Shown here: positions 26,599 to 35,178 of the stretch, in pieces
How positions within the stretch are numbered: position 1 is the stretch's first letter
How the letters are laid out: each line of letters begins with the position of its first letter
Assembly: GCF_020037125.1 (NCBI RefSeq)
Contig: NZ_JAIQDG010000001.1
Span: 496,001-560,000, forward strand
DNA length: 64,000 nucleotides
Reading direction: 5' to 3'
Origin: Myxococcus sp. RHSTA-1-4
GTDB lineage: Bacteria; Myxococcota; Myxococcia; Myxococcales; Myxococcaceae
The notes under the pieces: model-generated
The model's database searches: none
Told to the model about the DNA's origin: nothing
What the model saw: the letters and a program-made list of their open reading frames with translations, nothing else
Program-made: the position numbers and the translations under genes

Positions 26599-26922
26599 TC
26601 ACGCATGGGCGGGCTGGGCGGCCCCGGGGCCCCCGGCCCTCGAGCCCGACACCCCGCGCCGGCGCTCCGCTCGGCGGTGCTTGAAGACGATGAGGATGCC
26701 CAGGAAGGCACTCAGCAACAGCAGGGCGTTGGTCACCACGAAGACCCAGTTGCGGACCAGGAAGCTGTAGATGGTGAAGCCCGTGGAGGCCGTAATCTGC
26801 CCCACGAAGAGCCACTTGGACACGCCCTGGCTGGAGCCGGACTTCCACTGCTTGTGGACCTGCTTGCCGATGGTCAGCACCAGGACGAACGAGCTGAACC
26901 AGCCGATGGCTTCGGACCCCAT
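26599..26922 (-). CDS. SemiSWEET/PQ-loop-like small membrane protein
   Basis: A 107-residue protein with three hydrophobic helices (about 5-22, 38-57, 61-80). The motif S-G-S-S-Q-G-V-S-K-W-L after the first helix is characteristic of SemiSWEET/MtN3-type half-transporters, which dimerise to move sugars or other small solutes. The C-terminal tail is basic, then Ala/Gly/Pro-rich. The substrate is unknown. The next gene upstream is separated by about 350 bp. Confidence 0.6.
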   Translation of the reverse strand: MGSEAIGWFSSFVLVLTIGKQVHKQWKSGSSQGVSKWLFVGQITASTGFTIYSFLVRNWVFVVTNALLLLSAFLGILIVFKHRRAERRRGVSGSRAGGPGAAQPAHA

Positions 26923-27270
26923 GCACCCTCCGGGCAGAGACGATGCTCACGCGCGCGCCCGGGGGCAGCCGGCCTGCCCGCATCCCCTCCCGGCGGCCCC
27001 GGACGTGTGACATGCAATGCGCGACAGAGCCCCTACCCTTGAGAATGAGGGGTGTGCAGCAAGGCACAGACACGCGTCCCGAGCCCGGTCTCAGTGGGGC
27101 CCGGTTGGCTGGCGGCTCTCCGGACAGTGGGTGGGGGCCCGGGGCGCGTGCCTCTCATCCCTGCCTCCCAGCACGGGATTCGCCGGTGGCACGCTGGATG
27201 CCAGACGTTCAGGGGCCCTGCCGCTGGAGGAGCCGCGGCGCCCACGGGTGAAGCCAACGCGCGCTGAGCG
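26923..27270. other. Intergenic stretch without a supported gene
   Basis: About 350 bp between two minus-strand genes. Short open frames here have no good start or recognisable product. The one notable site is TGGCA-N7-TGCCA (27187-27203). Read on the plus strand it also matches a sigma-54 -24/-12 pattern (TGGCACG-N4-ATGC), and it matches more weakly on the minus strand, 265 bp before the SemiSWEET-like gene. Whether it is a promoter, an operator or chance cannot be decided from sequence alone. Confidence 0.4.
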
Positions 27271-27684
27271 TCAGCGGGAGCGCTCCGGATTCAAGGCGCG
27301 GTGCTGCGCAATCCACTCGCGGGCCTGCTCCGGCGAGTCCACGTACAACACGTCCAGCGGCTTCCCGCCGCTGAGGATGGAGCCCACCATCAGGCTCTTG
27401 GTGGACGCCTTCTGGTCCAGCCCCGCGCCGATGTAGACGATGCCGCGGAACCAGTCCGCCTTCGCGTGCTCCACGAGGTAGCGGCGCGACTCCGGGCTCA
27501 GGTGTGAGCCGGTGATTTCCGCCGCCAGGTAGAAGCGCCCGGCCTCGGACATCTCCCGGTAGACGCCGCAGGACCACTGCGACGTCTCCAGCGTGACGGC
27601 GCCCCGGAACCGCGCCCAGAGGATGTCCGGGAGCTCTACCCACGCCCGCTGCTCGCCGAACTCCCACTGTTTTTCCCGTGACAT
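27271..27684 (-). CDS. STAS/SpoIIAA-like domain protein
   Basis: A 137-residue cytosolic protein without signal or membrane helix. Its alternating strand/helix pattern (F-Y-L-A-A-E-I, W-F-R-G-I-V-Y-I-G-A-G-L, L-D-V-L-Y-V-D) resembles SpoIIAA/STAS-like single-domain proteins that are common in myxobacteria. These often act as regulators through protein contacts. No conserved phosphorylatable Ser is obvious. It is separated from the upstream FG-GAP lipoprotein gene by 74 bp on the same strand and could be the distal gene of that operon. Confidence 0.5.
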   Translation of the reverse strand: MSREKQWEFGEQRAWVELPDILWARFRGAVTLETSQWSCGVYREMSEAGRFYLAAEITGSHLSPESRRYLVEHAKADWFRGIVYIGAGLDQKASTKSLMVGSILSGGKPLDVLYVDSPEQAREWIAQHRALNPERSR

Positions 27685-27758
27685 GGCACTCCTACGCTTG
27701 GAACGGAATGATGATAGGCCCGTTCCACCGCGGAGACCACCGAGTCACTCTCGCCCTG

Positions 27759-30700
27759 TTAGAAGCCGAGCGGCAGGGCGAAGGCCGTGCCGTTCTGCGT
27801 CCCGGTGCGGTAGCTGCGAGGCGCGCCGATGAGGAGCATGGGGAGCGAGCCTCCACTCCCGGACATCAGCGCCATGTCTTGTCCGAGAGCGCTGCGCTCC
27901 GTTCCATCTCCCACCACCATGAGGAATGGGGAAAGCGCGCCCTCCTGGCCGCGCCCCCCGGCATACAGGAAAACCGCGCCTCCGCCGTCCGAGGCCGCCG
28001 AGGCGCCCGGCGCGCCCACCAGCAGGTCCGGCACGCTGTCGCCCGTCAAATCCCGGCCGCCCGCCAGGGACGCGCCGAAGCTCACCGCGCGGGTGCGGTG
28101 GACCAGCGTCACCGGCTCCAGCCCATCACCGAGCGCGCCAATCACCAGCGGCTCTCCCGCCGTCTGCCGCTTCTGCATCTCCGCCAGCAGCTCGGCCTTG
28201 TCGAAGAGGAGCACCACCGGCTGCGTCACCCCGTTGAAGGGGAGGCTGGTGGCGCTGATGGCCACGAAGTCGCGCGTGTCGTTCAGGAACCGGCCGGCCC
28301 GGGCAATGGCCACGCCCAGGCCGAGGTTGCTCAGGTTCCGCTCGCTGTCCCCGGCCACCCGCAGCACGGTGCCCGTGGTGCGCCCGCCGCAGCGCGCGCC
28401 GCCCGTGTCGAAGCCGAAGAGGATGGCCACGCCGGAGCGGGTGCCCTCCGCGTAGCGCCACGCCACCTCGTCACAGCCGTCGCCGTTCAGGTCCTCCAGC
28501 GATGCGGGCACGGACGTCTGGATGTTCATCGACTCCCACGAGTAGGCGGGGTCGCAGCCCATGGTCAGCTTCGCCAGCGAGGCGTCCTCCGGCGCGCGGC
28601 CGAGGAACAGCTCGAAGCCGTCATCGCGCAGGACGCCGAGGTCCTCCTTCCCGTCGTTGTTGAAGTCGAAGCCGCCCACCAGCCCGCGGCCGATGACGGT
28701 GCGCTTGCACCGCGAGTCCGTCTCCGGCGTGCAGCCGGCAATCAGCGAGGGCGCCCACAGCCGGTACGCCGGCTTGAAGGTGCCGTCCGCCTGCCCCAGC
28801 GACACCAGCACGCCGCCCAGCGTCTGGTTGCCGCTGGTGACACACGCGGCGTTGACGCTGGCGTAGGTGTTGTTGAGCTCCGTGTTGGAGCTGGCCGTGC
28901 CCGTGCCCGGCACGTAGAAGGTCGTCGCCCCCACCGCCAGGTCCACCCGGCCGTCACCGTTGAAGTCCGTGAAGGCCACGTCCGCGCCCACGCCCCGTCC
29001 CGCGCGGCTGGGCGAAGGAGCGCCCTCCTCCACCACGCGGCCGGCGGCCGGCTGGGTGACGTCATACAGGTACGCGCGGCCAATGGAGAGCGCGTCGCCA
29101 TCGTTGTTGCTTCCCATGCCGGACCAGCCCGGCGCGCCCACCGCCGTCACGGCGCGGCCCTGGGGCCCCAGGGCCACCGCCACCGTCTCGCCGTAGCGCT
29201 CCACGCTCGGCTTCGCCGGCACCATGACGCCCGTGCGCGTCCACTCCGCCAGAGACGCACCCGTGCGCTGGTAGAGCTCCACCCGTCCGGTGAAGGCCCC
29301 CTGCTCCGACGAGGCCCGGCCCGAGAAGGCCACCAGCGCCGTGCCCCCGGGCAGGTTCCACGCCGCCAGGCCCGCGCCCAGCGTGTCCGACTTCGCCGCC
29401 CCGTTCAGCGAGGCCAGCGGCTTGTTGATTTCGCTGCCCTTCGCCAGCGTCGCCAGCGGGTACACCAGCACCTTGCCAATCCAGCGCTGCGCGTTGTTGG
29501 GCGCCGTGCCCGACGCCCTCGGCGCGCCCAGCAGCAGCTCCGGCCCCGGCTGGCCGTCCACGTCCATCACCGCCCAGCTCCGGCCCGCGTTGATGAAGCC
29601 CGCGTCACCGTAGATGCGGGCGAAGGCCTGCTCCCGAGTCACCTGCGGGGGCGTGGCCGGCGGCTCGCCCGAGGGCTTCCGGTCGCTCAGGTCGAACAGC
29701 AGCGCGCCGCCCGAGTCGGTGCCGGACTGGACGCCCCCGCTGGAGCGCAGGTCCGGCGAGTTCAGCGCGTCCGCCACCGCCAGCAGCAGCGGCGGCCGCG
29801 AGCCCTCACCGGGAATGGCGCCCAGCCGCCACGTGCCCTCGGAGCTGTCCGCGAGGTTGGCGGGCAGCACGTACACGTCGGGCGAGGCGCGGAAGCGGGA
29901 GCCGTCCGCCCGCGCGAAGAAGACGGAGATGGCCACCTGCGAACCCGACACGCTGCCATCCGCCGCGTAGCGCGACACACGGCCGAGCGCCGCCAGGTCC
30001 ACGCGGCCGTCCGCGTTGAAGTCCGCCGCCACCACCGCGCGCCCCAGGTCCGAGTTGCTGCGCGCCACCAGCGCGCCGTCCCGCGTCAGGTCCGAGCCGC
30101 CCAGCCGCATCGTCGGCAGGTCCGGCACCGGGCTGCTGGCCTCGGACAGGTAGATGTCCACCGTGCCGCGCCTGTTGATGGCCTGGGTGGGCGACAGGTC
30201 TCCGGCCGGCGCGCCCGCCACCAGGTCCAAGTCTCCATCCCCGTCGATGTCGACGATGGCCAGGCCCGCGCCGAACGCGGCCTCCCTCAAGAGGCCGGTG
30301 AGCTGCTGGCGCAGCGGGGCCGGCGTGCCGCCCTTGAAGGTGTAGAGGTACACCGCGCCCGCGTTGCTGACGGCCACGTCCGCGCCCGGCGAGGACACCA
30401 CCAGCTCCGCGCGCCCGTCCCGGTCCAGGTCACCCGCCGCCAGCACGTCACCGAAGGCCGCGGTGTCCGTGCTGCCGGTGAGCACCCACGTGGGCTGCGC
30501 CGGCAGGCCGTCCGGGCCGCCCTTGAAGATGAAGACGGCGCCGCCGCTCGGCCGGGACAAATCACTCTCACGCTGGCCCACCGCCAGGTCCTGCGTCCCG
30601 TCTCCGTCGAAGTCGGCCGTCACCATGCTGGCCACGTCCGTGAGGCGGCCATGCGCCAGCACCGGGCGCGTCAGCTCGTCCAGCACGCGCACCGACACCT

Positions 30701-31490
30701 GCGCCATCTGCTTCGTGAAGGGGTCCGTCGCGCTCAGCACCGTCACCCCGGTGGCGCCCGGCTCCAGCGACAGGCGCCCGTCCGCCAGCGTTCCGGGGCC
30801 GGACACCTTGGTCCAGCTCACCCGGTCACTGCCGCCGCGCGTGGCCAGCGGCACCGAGGCGCCGGAGGGCACGGCGAGGAACGCCGGGTCGCCCGCCAGC
30901 CGCGTGCCCGCGCGGACCTGATACTCGAGCAGCGCCTCGTCGCCCGTCAGCGAGTCGCGCACGGTGACCAGGTCCACGCCGTCGCGCGAGCCGGCCGTGT
31001 AGACGCCCTCCGGCGTCAGCGTGGCCCCGGAGTCGCCCCGCGTCAGGGTGTACGTGGGCGAGCCCAGCAGCCCGTCCACGGCAATCTGGAAGGAGGTGCC
31101 CGGCGGCAGCTCGGCGCGCGCGGGCGCCACGTCGAAGGCGGCCACCACCGTCACGGTGGCGCGGGCGTCGCCGGGGCACTTCGCGTCCTCCACCACCAGC
31201 GTGTCGGTGGCCGGGGTGCGCCCCGCGACGAAGCGGTTGCCCACCACCTCTCCGGACGAGCCGCCCGGCTCCAGCAGGTAGCGGTAGTGGCCGCTGCCGC
31301 CGGAGGCCACCAGCGACACCGGGGCGGACACGCGCACGCGCGCGGGCTCGGCGGTGAGCGCCAGCGGGGGCAGGCCCGTGCACTGGTCCACCGTGGGGGG
31401 CAGCGGAACCACGCGCGCGGGCTCCAGCTCATCCGAGCAGGCCGCGGTGAGGAGCGCGAGGAGGGGGGCCGCGCGGGTCAGTCGAATCAT
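27759..31490 (-). CDS. FG-GAP/VCBS-repeat lipoprotein
   Basis: A 1243-residue lipoprotein with signal sequence ending T-A-A-C-S. ATG 31490 is the first Met before the signal peptide. After several Ig-like segments (to about 330), many FG-GAP-type repeats with Asp-rich calcium loops follow (for example D-F-D-G-D-G-T-Q-D, D-L-D-R-D-G-R-A-E and D-I-D-G-D-G-D-L-D). These form an integrin-alpha-like beta-propeller. It is the last gene of a five-gene operon of exported proteins. The likely role is calcium-dependent surface binding or scaffolding; no enzyme motif is visible. Confidence 0.75.
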   Translation of the reverse strand: MIRLTRAAPLLALLTAACSDELEPARVVPLPPTVDQCTGLPPLALTAEPARVRVSAPVSLVASGGSGHYRYLLEPGGSSGEVVGNRFVAGRTPATDTLVVEDAKCPGDARATVTVVAAFDVAPARAELPPGTSFQIAVDGLLGSPTYTLTRGDSGATLTPEGVYTAGSRDGVDLVTVRDSLTGDEALLEYQVRAGTRLAGDPAFLAVPSGASVPLATRGGSDRVSWTKVSGPGTLADGRLSLEPGATGVTVLSATDPFTKQMAQVSVRVLDELTRPVLAHGRLTDVASMVTADFDGDGTQDLAVGQRESDLSRPSGGAVFIFKGGPDGLPAQPTWVLTGSTDTAAFGDVLAAGDLDRDGRAELVVSSPGADVAVSNAGAVYLYTFKGGTPAPLRQQLTGLLREAAFGAGLAIVDIDGDGDLDLVAGAPAGDLSPTQAINRRGTVDIYLSEASSPVPDLPTMRLGGSDLTRDGALVARSNSDLGRAVVAADFNADGRVDLAALGRVSRYAADGSVSGSQVAISVFFARADGSRFRASPDVYVLPANLADSSEGTWRLGAIPGEGSRPPLLLAVADALNSPDLRSSGGVQSGTDSGGALLFDLSDRKPSGEPPATPPQVTREQAFARIYGDAGFINAGRSWAVMDVDGQPGPELLLGAPRASGTAPNNAQRWIGKVLVYPLATLAKGSEINKPLASLNGAAKSDTLGAGLAAWNLPGGTALVAFSGRASSEQGAFTGRVELYQRTGASLAEWTRTGVMVPAKPSVERYGETVAVALGPQGRAVTAVGAPGWSGMGSNNDGDALSIGRAYLYDVTQPAAGRVVEEGAPSPSRAGRGVGADVAFTDFNGDGRVDLAVGATTFYVPGTGTASSNTELNNTYASVNAACVTSGNQTLGGVLVSLGQADGTFKPAYRLWAPSLIAGCTPETDSRCKRTVIGRGLVGGFDFNNDGKEDLGVLRDDGFELFLGRAPEDASLAKLTMGCDPAYSWESMNIQTSVPASLEDLNGDGCDEVAWRYAEGTRSGVAILFGFDTGGARCGGRTTGTVLRVAGDSERNLSNLGLGVAIARAGRFLNDTRDFVAISATSLPFNGVTQPVVLLFDKAELLAEMQKRQTAGEPLVIGALGDGLEPVTLVHRTRAVSFGASLAGGRDLTGDSVPDLLVGAPGASAASDGGGAVFLYAGGRGQEGALSPFLMVVGDGTERSALGQDMALMSGSGGSLPMLLIGAPRSYRTGTQNGTAFALPLGF

Positions 31491-31525
31491 GTCGGGTGCC
31501 TCGAAACGGAGTACGGCCAGGTGCT

Positions 31526-33049
31526 TCAGGGCCTCGCGCCGGACGCGGCCCAGCGCTGGATGCGGGTGATGAGCTGCGGGTCCATGGGCCCGTCGGCGGG
31601 CATGCGCTGGTCCCTCACGGCGGCGGTGATGAGCGCCGCGTTGGCCTTCCACAGCTCGTAGGTGTTGAGCGGCCGGCCCGGGGTGGTGGTGTGGCACTTC
31701 GCGCAGCGCGCCTCGTGGATGGGGCGGATGTCCGCCGCCCAGCTCAGCGGCTCCGTGTCGAGGGGCTGGTAGTCGAAGGGCACCGTGCGCGTCGCCTCGG
31801 TGCCGTCCTCGAAGCGGGCCACCACGGCCACCACATGACGCCCGGCGTCCAGGCCCGCGAAGGAGTACGCCTTGAGCGTGCCGTCCGCCTCCGCGCCGCC
31901 CAGGCTGTACTGGGGGCCGGTGGTGGGCACGTCCGTCCCGTCCACCTGGAAGAAGACGCTCTGGGGCGCGGTGCCCGGCGGAATCACCGCGCTCACCACC
32001 AGCCCGTCCTCCACCACCTGCATGCCCTGGTACAGCCCCTTCACGCGCGGCACCGGCGCGCGGCTCACCGCCACCGACTCACCACCGAGCTGCACCCACG
32101 CGCAGCCGCTCTCGTCCGCGGCGAGGAAGCGGAACTCGCGCGTGTCCAGGTCCGAGGCCACGCCCCACGTGTTCACGTCCGCGTCGTAGAGCAACAGCGC
32201 GTCGTCGGACTTCACCCAGAGGAAGCGGCCCGAGGCCAGCAGCTGCGTGGGCCGCGCGCCCAGGTCCACCTGGCGCCAGCCGTCCCGCGTCTGGCGCAGC
32301 AGCCGCTTGTTGGTGAGCAGCCACAGCTCGCCGGAGGTGCCCACCGCGGGGCCCAGGCCCGCCATCGACTCCACCACCTCGCCCGCGTCCAGCGGCGCGC
32401 TCGCCCCGCGCACCTGGTACGTGGTGGCGCTGGTGGCCACCGCCACGTTCAGCGTCCCCTCGCGCAGGAACCAGACGCCCGGCGCGCCATCCGCCGCCGG
32501 CGCCGCCGCCATCGCGGTGATGCCGACGAGGGGGCCACCGTTCACCTTCAGCGCGGCGAGCGTCCCCTCCTGCAGACGGTAGAGGCCGCTGGTGTGCGCC
32601 AGCCACACCGCGCCGTCCTCGGACTGCGCGGTGCCGATGACGCCCGTCCCCAGCGCGTCCCGCCACGGCGGGGCGATGACCCAGCCGGACTCCGCCAGGA
32701 AGAGGCCGTTCTCCGCCTCCACCAGCGCGCTGTGCGGCCCCAGCCGGAAGATGGCATTCACCCGGCCCGCGGCCACGGTGTTGCCCGGATGCGGCTCCAG
32801 CGCGCCCTTCGAGCCGTCCAGCCGCAGCCGGACGAGCCCTCCCGAGGCGCTGGCGAAGACACCACCGCCCGACTGGTCCGCGAAGCCCGGCGTGGAGGCC
32901 AGCTCCACGCTGGACGGGACCTCCGTGGGACGGAAGGCCGCGGGCTGCGGGCGGTCCAGCGGGAGCGAGTCCTCGCCGCACGCGCTGGACACCACGGCGG
33001 CGAGAAGCAGGGAGACGACGGAGGAGGCGGTCCTCGGATGCATGCTCAT
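31526..33049 (-). CDS. Lipoprotein with beta-propeller and C-terminal CXXCH haem site
   Basis: A 507-residue lipoprotein (signal ending S-S-A-C-G). Residues about 50-340 contain repeated W/L-rich strands typical of a beta-propeller, followed by an Ig-like domain. Near residue 443 the motif C-A-K-C-H appears within I-R-P-I-H-E-A-R-C, the usual start of a small c-type cytochrome in planctomycete-like exported proteins. The start could also be six bases downstream (second ATG). It lies 12 bp after the DUF1501 gene. Haem attachment is predicted from the motif; the function is unknown. Confidence 0.72.
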   Translation of the reverse strand: MSMHPRTASSVVSLLLAAVVSSACGEDSLPLDRPQPAAFRPTEVPSSVELASTPGFADQSGGGVFASASGGLVRLRLDGSKGALEPHPGNTVAAGRVNAIFRLGPHSALVEAENGLFLAESGWVIAPPWRDALGTGVIGTAQSEDGAVWLAHTSGLYRLQEGTLAALKVNGGPLVGITAMAAAPAADGAPGVWFLREGTLNVAVATSATTYQVRGASAPLDAGEVVESMAGLGPAVGTSGELWLLTNKRLLRQTRDGWRQVDLGARPTQLLASGRFLWVKSDDALLLYDADVNTWGVASDLDTREFRFLAADESGCAWVQLGGESVAVSRAPVPRVKGLYQGMQVVEDGLVVSAVIPPGTAPQSVFFQVDGTDVPTTGPQYSLGGAEADGTLKAYSFAGLDAGRHVVAVVARFEDGTEATRTVPFDYQPLDTEPLSWAADIRPIHEARCAKCHTTTPGRPLNTYELWKANAALITAAVRDQRMPADGPMDPQLITRIQRWAASGARP

Positions 33050-33061
33050 GCGGATGACGGC

Positions 33062-34468
33062 TCAGGCGAGGATGGGGCGCAGGGGGTCCACGCGGGTGAT
33101 GCTGTAGTCGAGCCCCGCCGAGGCCAGCACCGTGGCGATGACGTGCTCGGGGAAGATGTTCTCACCGTTCGGGTCCGCCGCGCCGGTGCGCAGGTCGAAC
33201 GTGCCCGGGGACATGCCGATGTCACCGCTCCTGCCGAAGACGTAGTTGTGCTTGATGCCCGCGCCGATGAGCAGGCACGAGTTGCACAGGTGGTGGTCCC
33301 GGCCTCCAGCGGCGTTGATGAGCGGCGTACGGGAGAACTCGGAGAACACCATGATGGTGGTGTGGTCGATGAACTTCCCGCCGGACGGGTGGTCGCTCTC
33401 GCGCAGGTCCGCCACCAGGTTGGCCAGCGCGTCGAAGCCGCGGCGCTGGTTGTTGGCGTGGGTGAGCTGGGTACCGAAGTGGGTGTCCAGGTTGCCCGTG
33501 AGGTTGATGGTGACGCACTGGGCGATGCCCTTCTTGAGCGCGGTGGCCACCAGCGCGGCGCGGCCCCGCTCACCGTCCACCGCGGCCTGGTTGTCCAGGC
33601 CGTAGCGCGCGCGGACGGCCGCCATCTCCGGGTTGGTGGTGCTCAGGAAGTTGAAGGCCTGGTCCAGCCCCTGGGACTGCACCAGCCGCATCTGCTCCTG
33701 GCTGTTGCCGTAGGTGGTACCCACGCCGCGCGCGCCGTATGCCGCCTCCTCGCAGGTAACCGGCTGCCCGCGGAAGTCGAGGAGCTGCTTCTCGATTTCG
33801 CTGTCCAGCTTGTCGTTGCTGGCCCTCAGCGTCAGGAGCAGGTCGTCGCGGCGGCTGACGCGCAGCGCGTTGGCGTAGCCCCCGTACCGGTCATTGTACG
33901 ACTCGATGTTGTAGGCAATGGAGGCGATGGGCACGCGCGGCTTCATCTGCCCGACGATTTCGGTCGCCGTGGACGAGCCTCGCGCCGCGCTGCCGATGGG
34001 GAGCTTGCCCGTGAGGAAGTAGCGGTAGCCCACCTCGTGGCCCAGCGTGTTCATGTTGATGCCGCGGATGACGGTCATCAAATCGTAGTGGGCCGCCAGG
34101 CTGTCACCCACCGCGGGGCCGAACTCGATGTTGGAGCGGGGCTTGCCGGCCAGCTCCGCGGGGAGGATGGGCCGGTCGAGGAAGCGCGAGTCGTTGATGA
34201 GGTTGTAGCCCGGGAGGATTTTCGTCTCGGACGCGCGGTCGGCGGTGAACTCGGCCGGGTCCCTCGGGTCGAAGGCGAGGAGCTGGTCCCAGCCTCCGGC
34301 GAAGTAGACGAACACGAAGCAGCGGTCCGCGGGGGCCAGCTCCGCGGCCTGGGCGAAGGCGCGGAAGGGCAGCCCGCCCAGCAGGGTGGAGCCCATGAAG
34401 CCGGCGGCGGCCTTGAGGAAGGTGCGGCGCCCGGGGTTGGCAGTCTCGTCGTGGCGGTTCTTCTTCAT
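33062..34468 (-). CDS. Tat-exported DUF1501 family protein
   Basis: A 468-residue protein with a twin-arginine signal (G-R-R-T-F-L-K) followed by a hydrophobic stretch and A-F-A-Q. ATG 34468 follows GGAGTG. DUF1501 proteins share the alkaline-phosphatase/sulfatase fold and are usually encoded beside large exported DUF1549/DUF1592-type cytochrome-like proteins or DUF1800 proteins, as here. The early pattern F-V-F-V-Y-F-A-G-G-W-D is typical. The biochemical role of the family is unknown. Confidence 0.82.
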   Translation of the reverse strand: MKKNRHDETANPGRRTFLKAAAGFMGSTLLGGLPFRAFAQAAELAPADRCFVFVYFAGGWDQLLAFDPRDPAEFTADRASETKILPGYNLINDSRFLDRPILPAELAGKPRSNIEFGPAVGDSLAAHYDLMTVIRGINMNTLGHEVGYRYFLTGKLPIGSAARGSSTATEIVGQMKPRVPIASIAYNIESYNDRYGGYANALRVSRRDDLLLTLRASNDKLDSEIEKQLLDFRGQPVTCEEAAYGARGVGTTYGNSQEQMRLVQSQGLDQAFNFLSTTNPEMAAVRARYGLDNQAAVDGERGRAALVATALKKGIAQCVTINLTGNLDTHFGTQLTHANNQRRGFDALANLVADLRESDHPSGGKFIDHTTIMVFSEFSRTPLINAAGGRDHHLCNSCLLIGAGIKHNYVFGRSGDIGMSPGTFDLRTGAADPNGENIFPEHVIATVLASAGLDYSITRVDPLRPILA

Positions 34469-34485
34469 CGCTGTCACTCCGAGCG

Positions 34486-35178
34486 TCAGTAGGTGATGAA
34501 CCGCGAGTCGGTCAGCATGGCGATGCACACCACCGCCAGTGCCTGGTGCCGCGGCTTGGGGTTCGTGGTCACGGTCTCCACCCGGGCCGCGGCCTGGGTG
34601 AAGAGGTTCACCCACCTCGTCAGCTCGTCACCGGCCAGCGGCGAGCCCCAGAAGCGCGTGGAGTTGTAGACGAGGTACTCGCGCACCTGCGCGTCGGTCA
34701 GCTTGCGCAGGTCCCCCCACGTCCCGGGCAGGGTGCGGCTGAGCGTGCGCAGCGCCGGGTTGGTCTGCGCCACCTCGGCCTTCGCCTGCTCCAGGCACAC
34801 GTAGCGCGCGCCGTCCTCCAGGAACTTGGCGAAGACGAGGTTGGGCTCGGTGTTCTCGCTGGCCACCAGCGCGTAGTCCGCGCGGCCCAGCGAGGTGGCG
34901 CGGGCGTCGATGCCGTCGCCACTGGGGGTGACCCAGCGGCGGCCCACCGCCTGGAAGATGGCGGCGTCGAGCTGGGACACGGTGAGGCGGCGCGGCTGGC
35001 GGCCCACGCTGCCGCCCTGGGCCTCCGGGTCCGGCAGGGGCTCGAAGTCACCGGGCTGGTGAGGGTTGGCGACGGGCTCGAGCTGACCGTCCAGCGGCGG
35101 AGGCGTGGCCTTCTCCTCCGACTTCATGCAGCCGGAGGCGAGCGCGAGCAGCGCGGCGGAAAGAACGAGGCGGCGCAT
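34486..35178 (-). CDS. Small exported lipoprotein of the DUF1501 operon
   Basis: A 230-residue lipoprotein with lipobox A-S-G-C-M. A Pro-rich linker follows the lipid anchor. The segment R-R-L-T-V-S-Q-L-D-A-A-I (about 63-75) resembles the start of DUF1587/DUF1592-type domains. The rest is helical and ends M-L-T-D-S-R-F. The ATG overlaps the upstream stop by one base (TGATG). It probably pairs with the upstream large protein. Confidence 0.6.
   Translation of the reverse strand: MRRLVLSAALLALASGCMKSEEKATPPPLDGQLEPVANPHQPGDFEPLPDPEAQGGSVGRQPRRLTVSQLDAAIFQAVGRRWVTPSGDGIDARATSLGRADYALVASENTEPNLVFAKFLEDGARYVCLEQAKAEVAQTNPALRTLSRTLPGTWGDLRKLTDAQVREYLVYNSTRFWGSPLAGDELTRWVNLFTQAAARVETVTTNPKPRHQALAVVCIAMLTDSRFITY

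Noticed and set aside
27678..31661. A 1327-residue plus-strand frame opposite the FG-GAP lipoprotein
   Set aside because: It shows the same composition bias without domains; the minus-strand protein has clear calcium-loop repeats and a lipobox.
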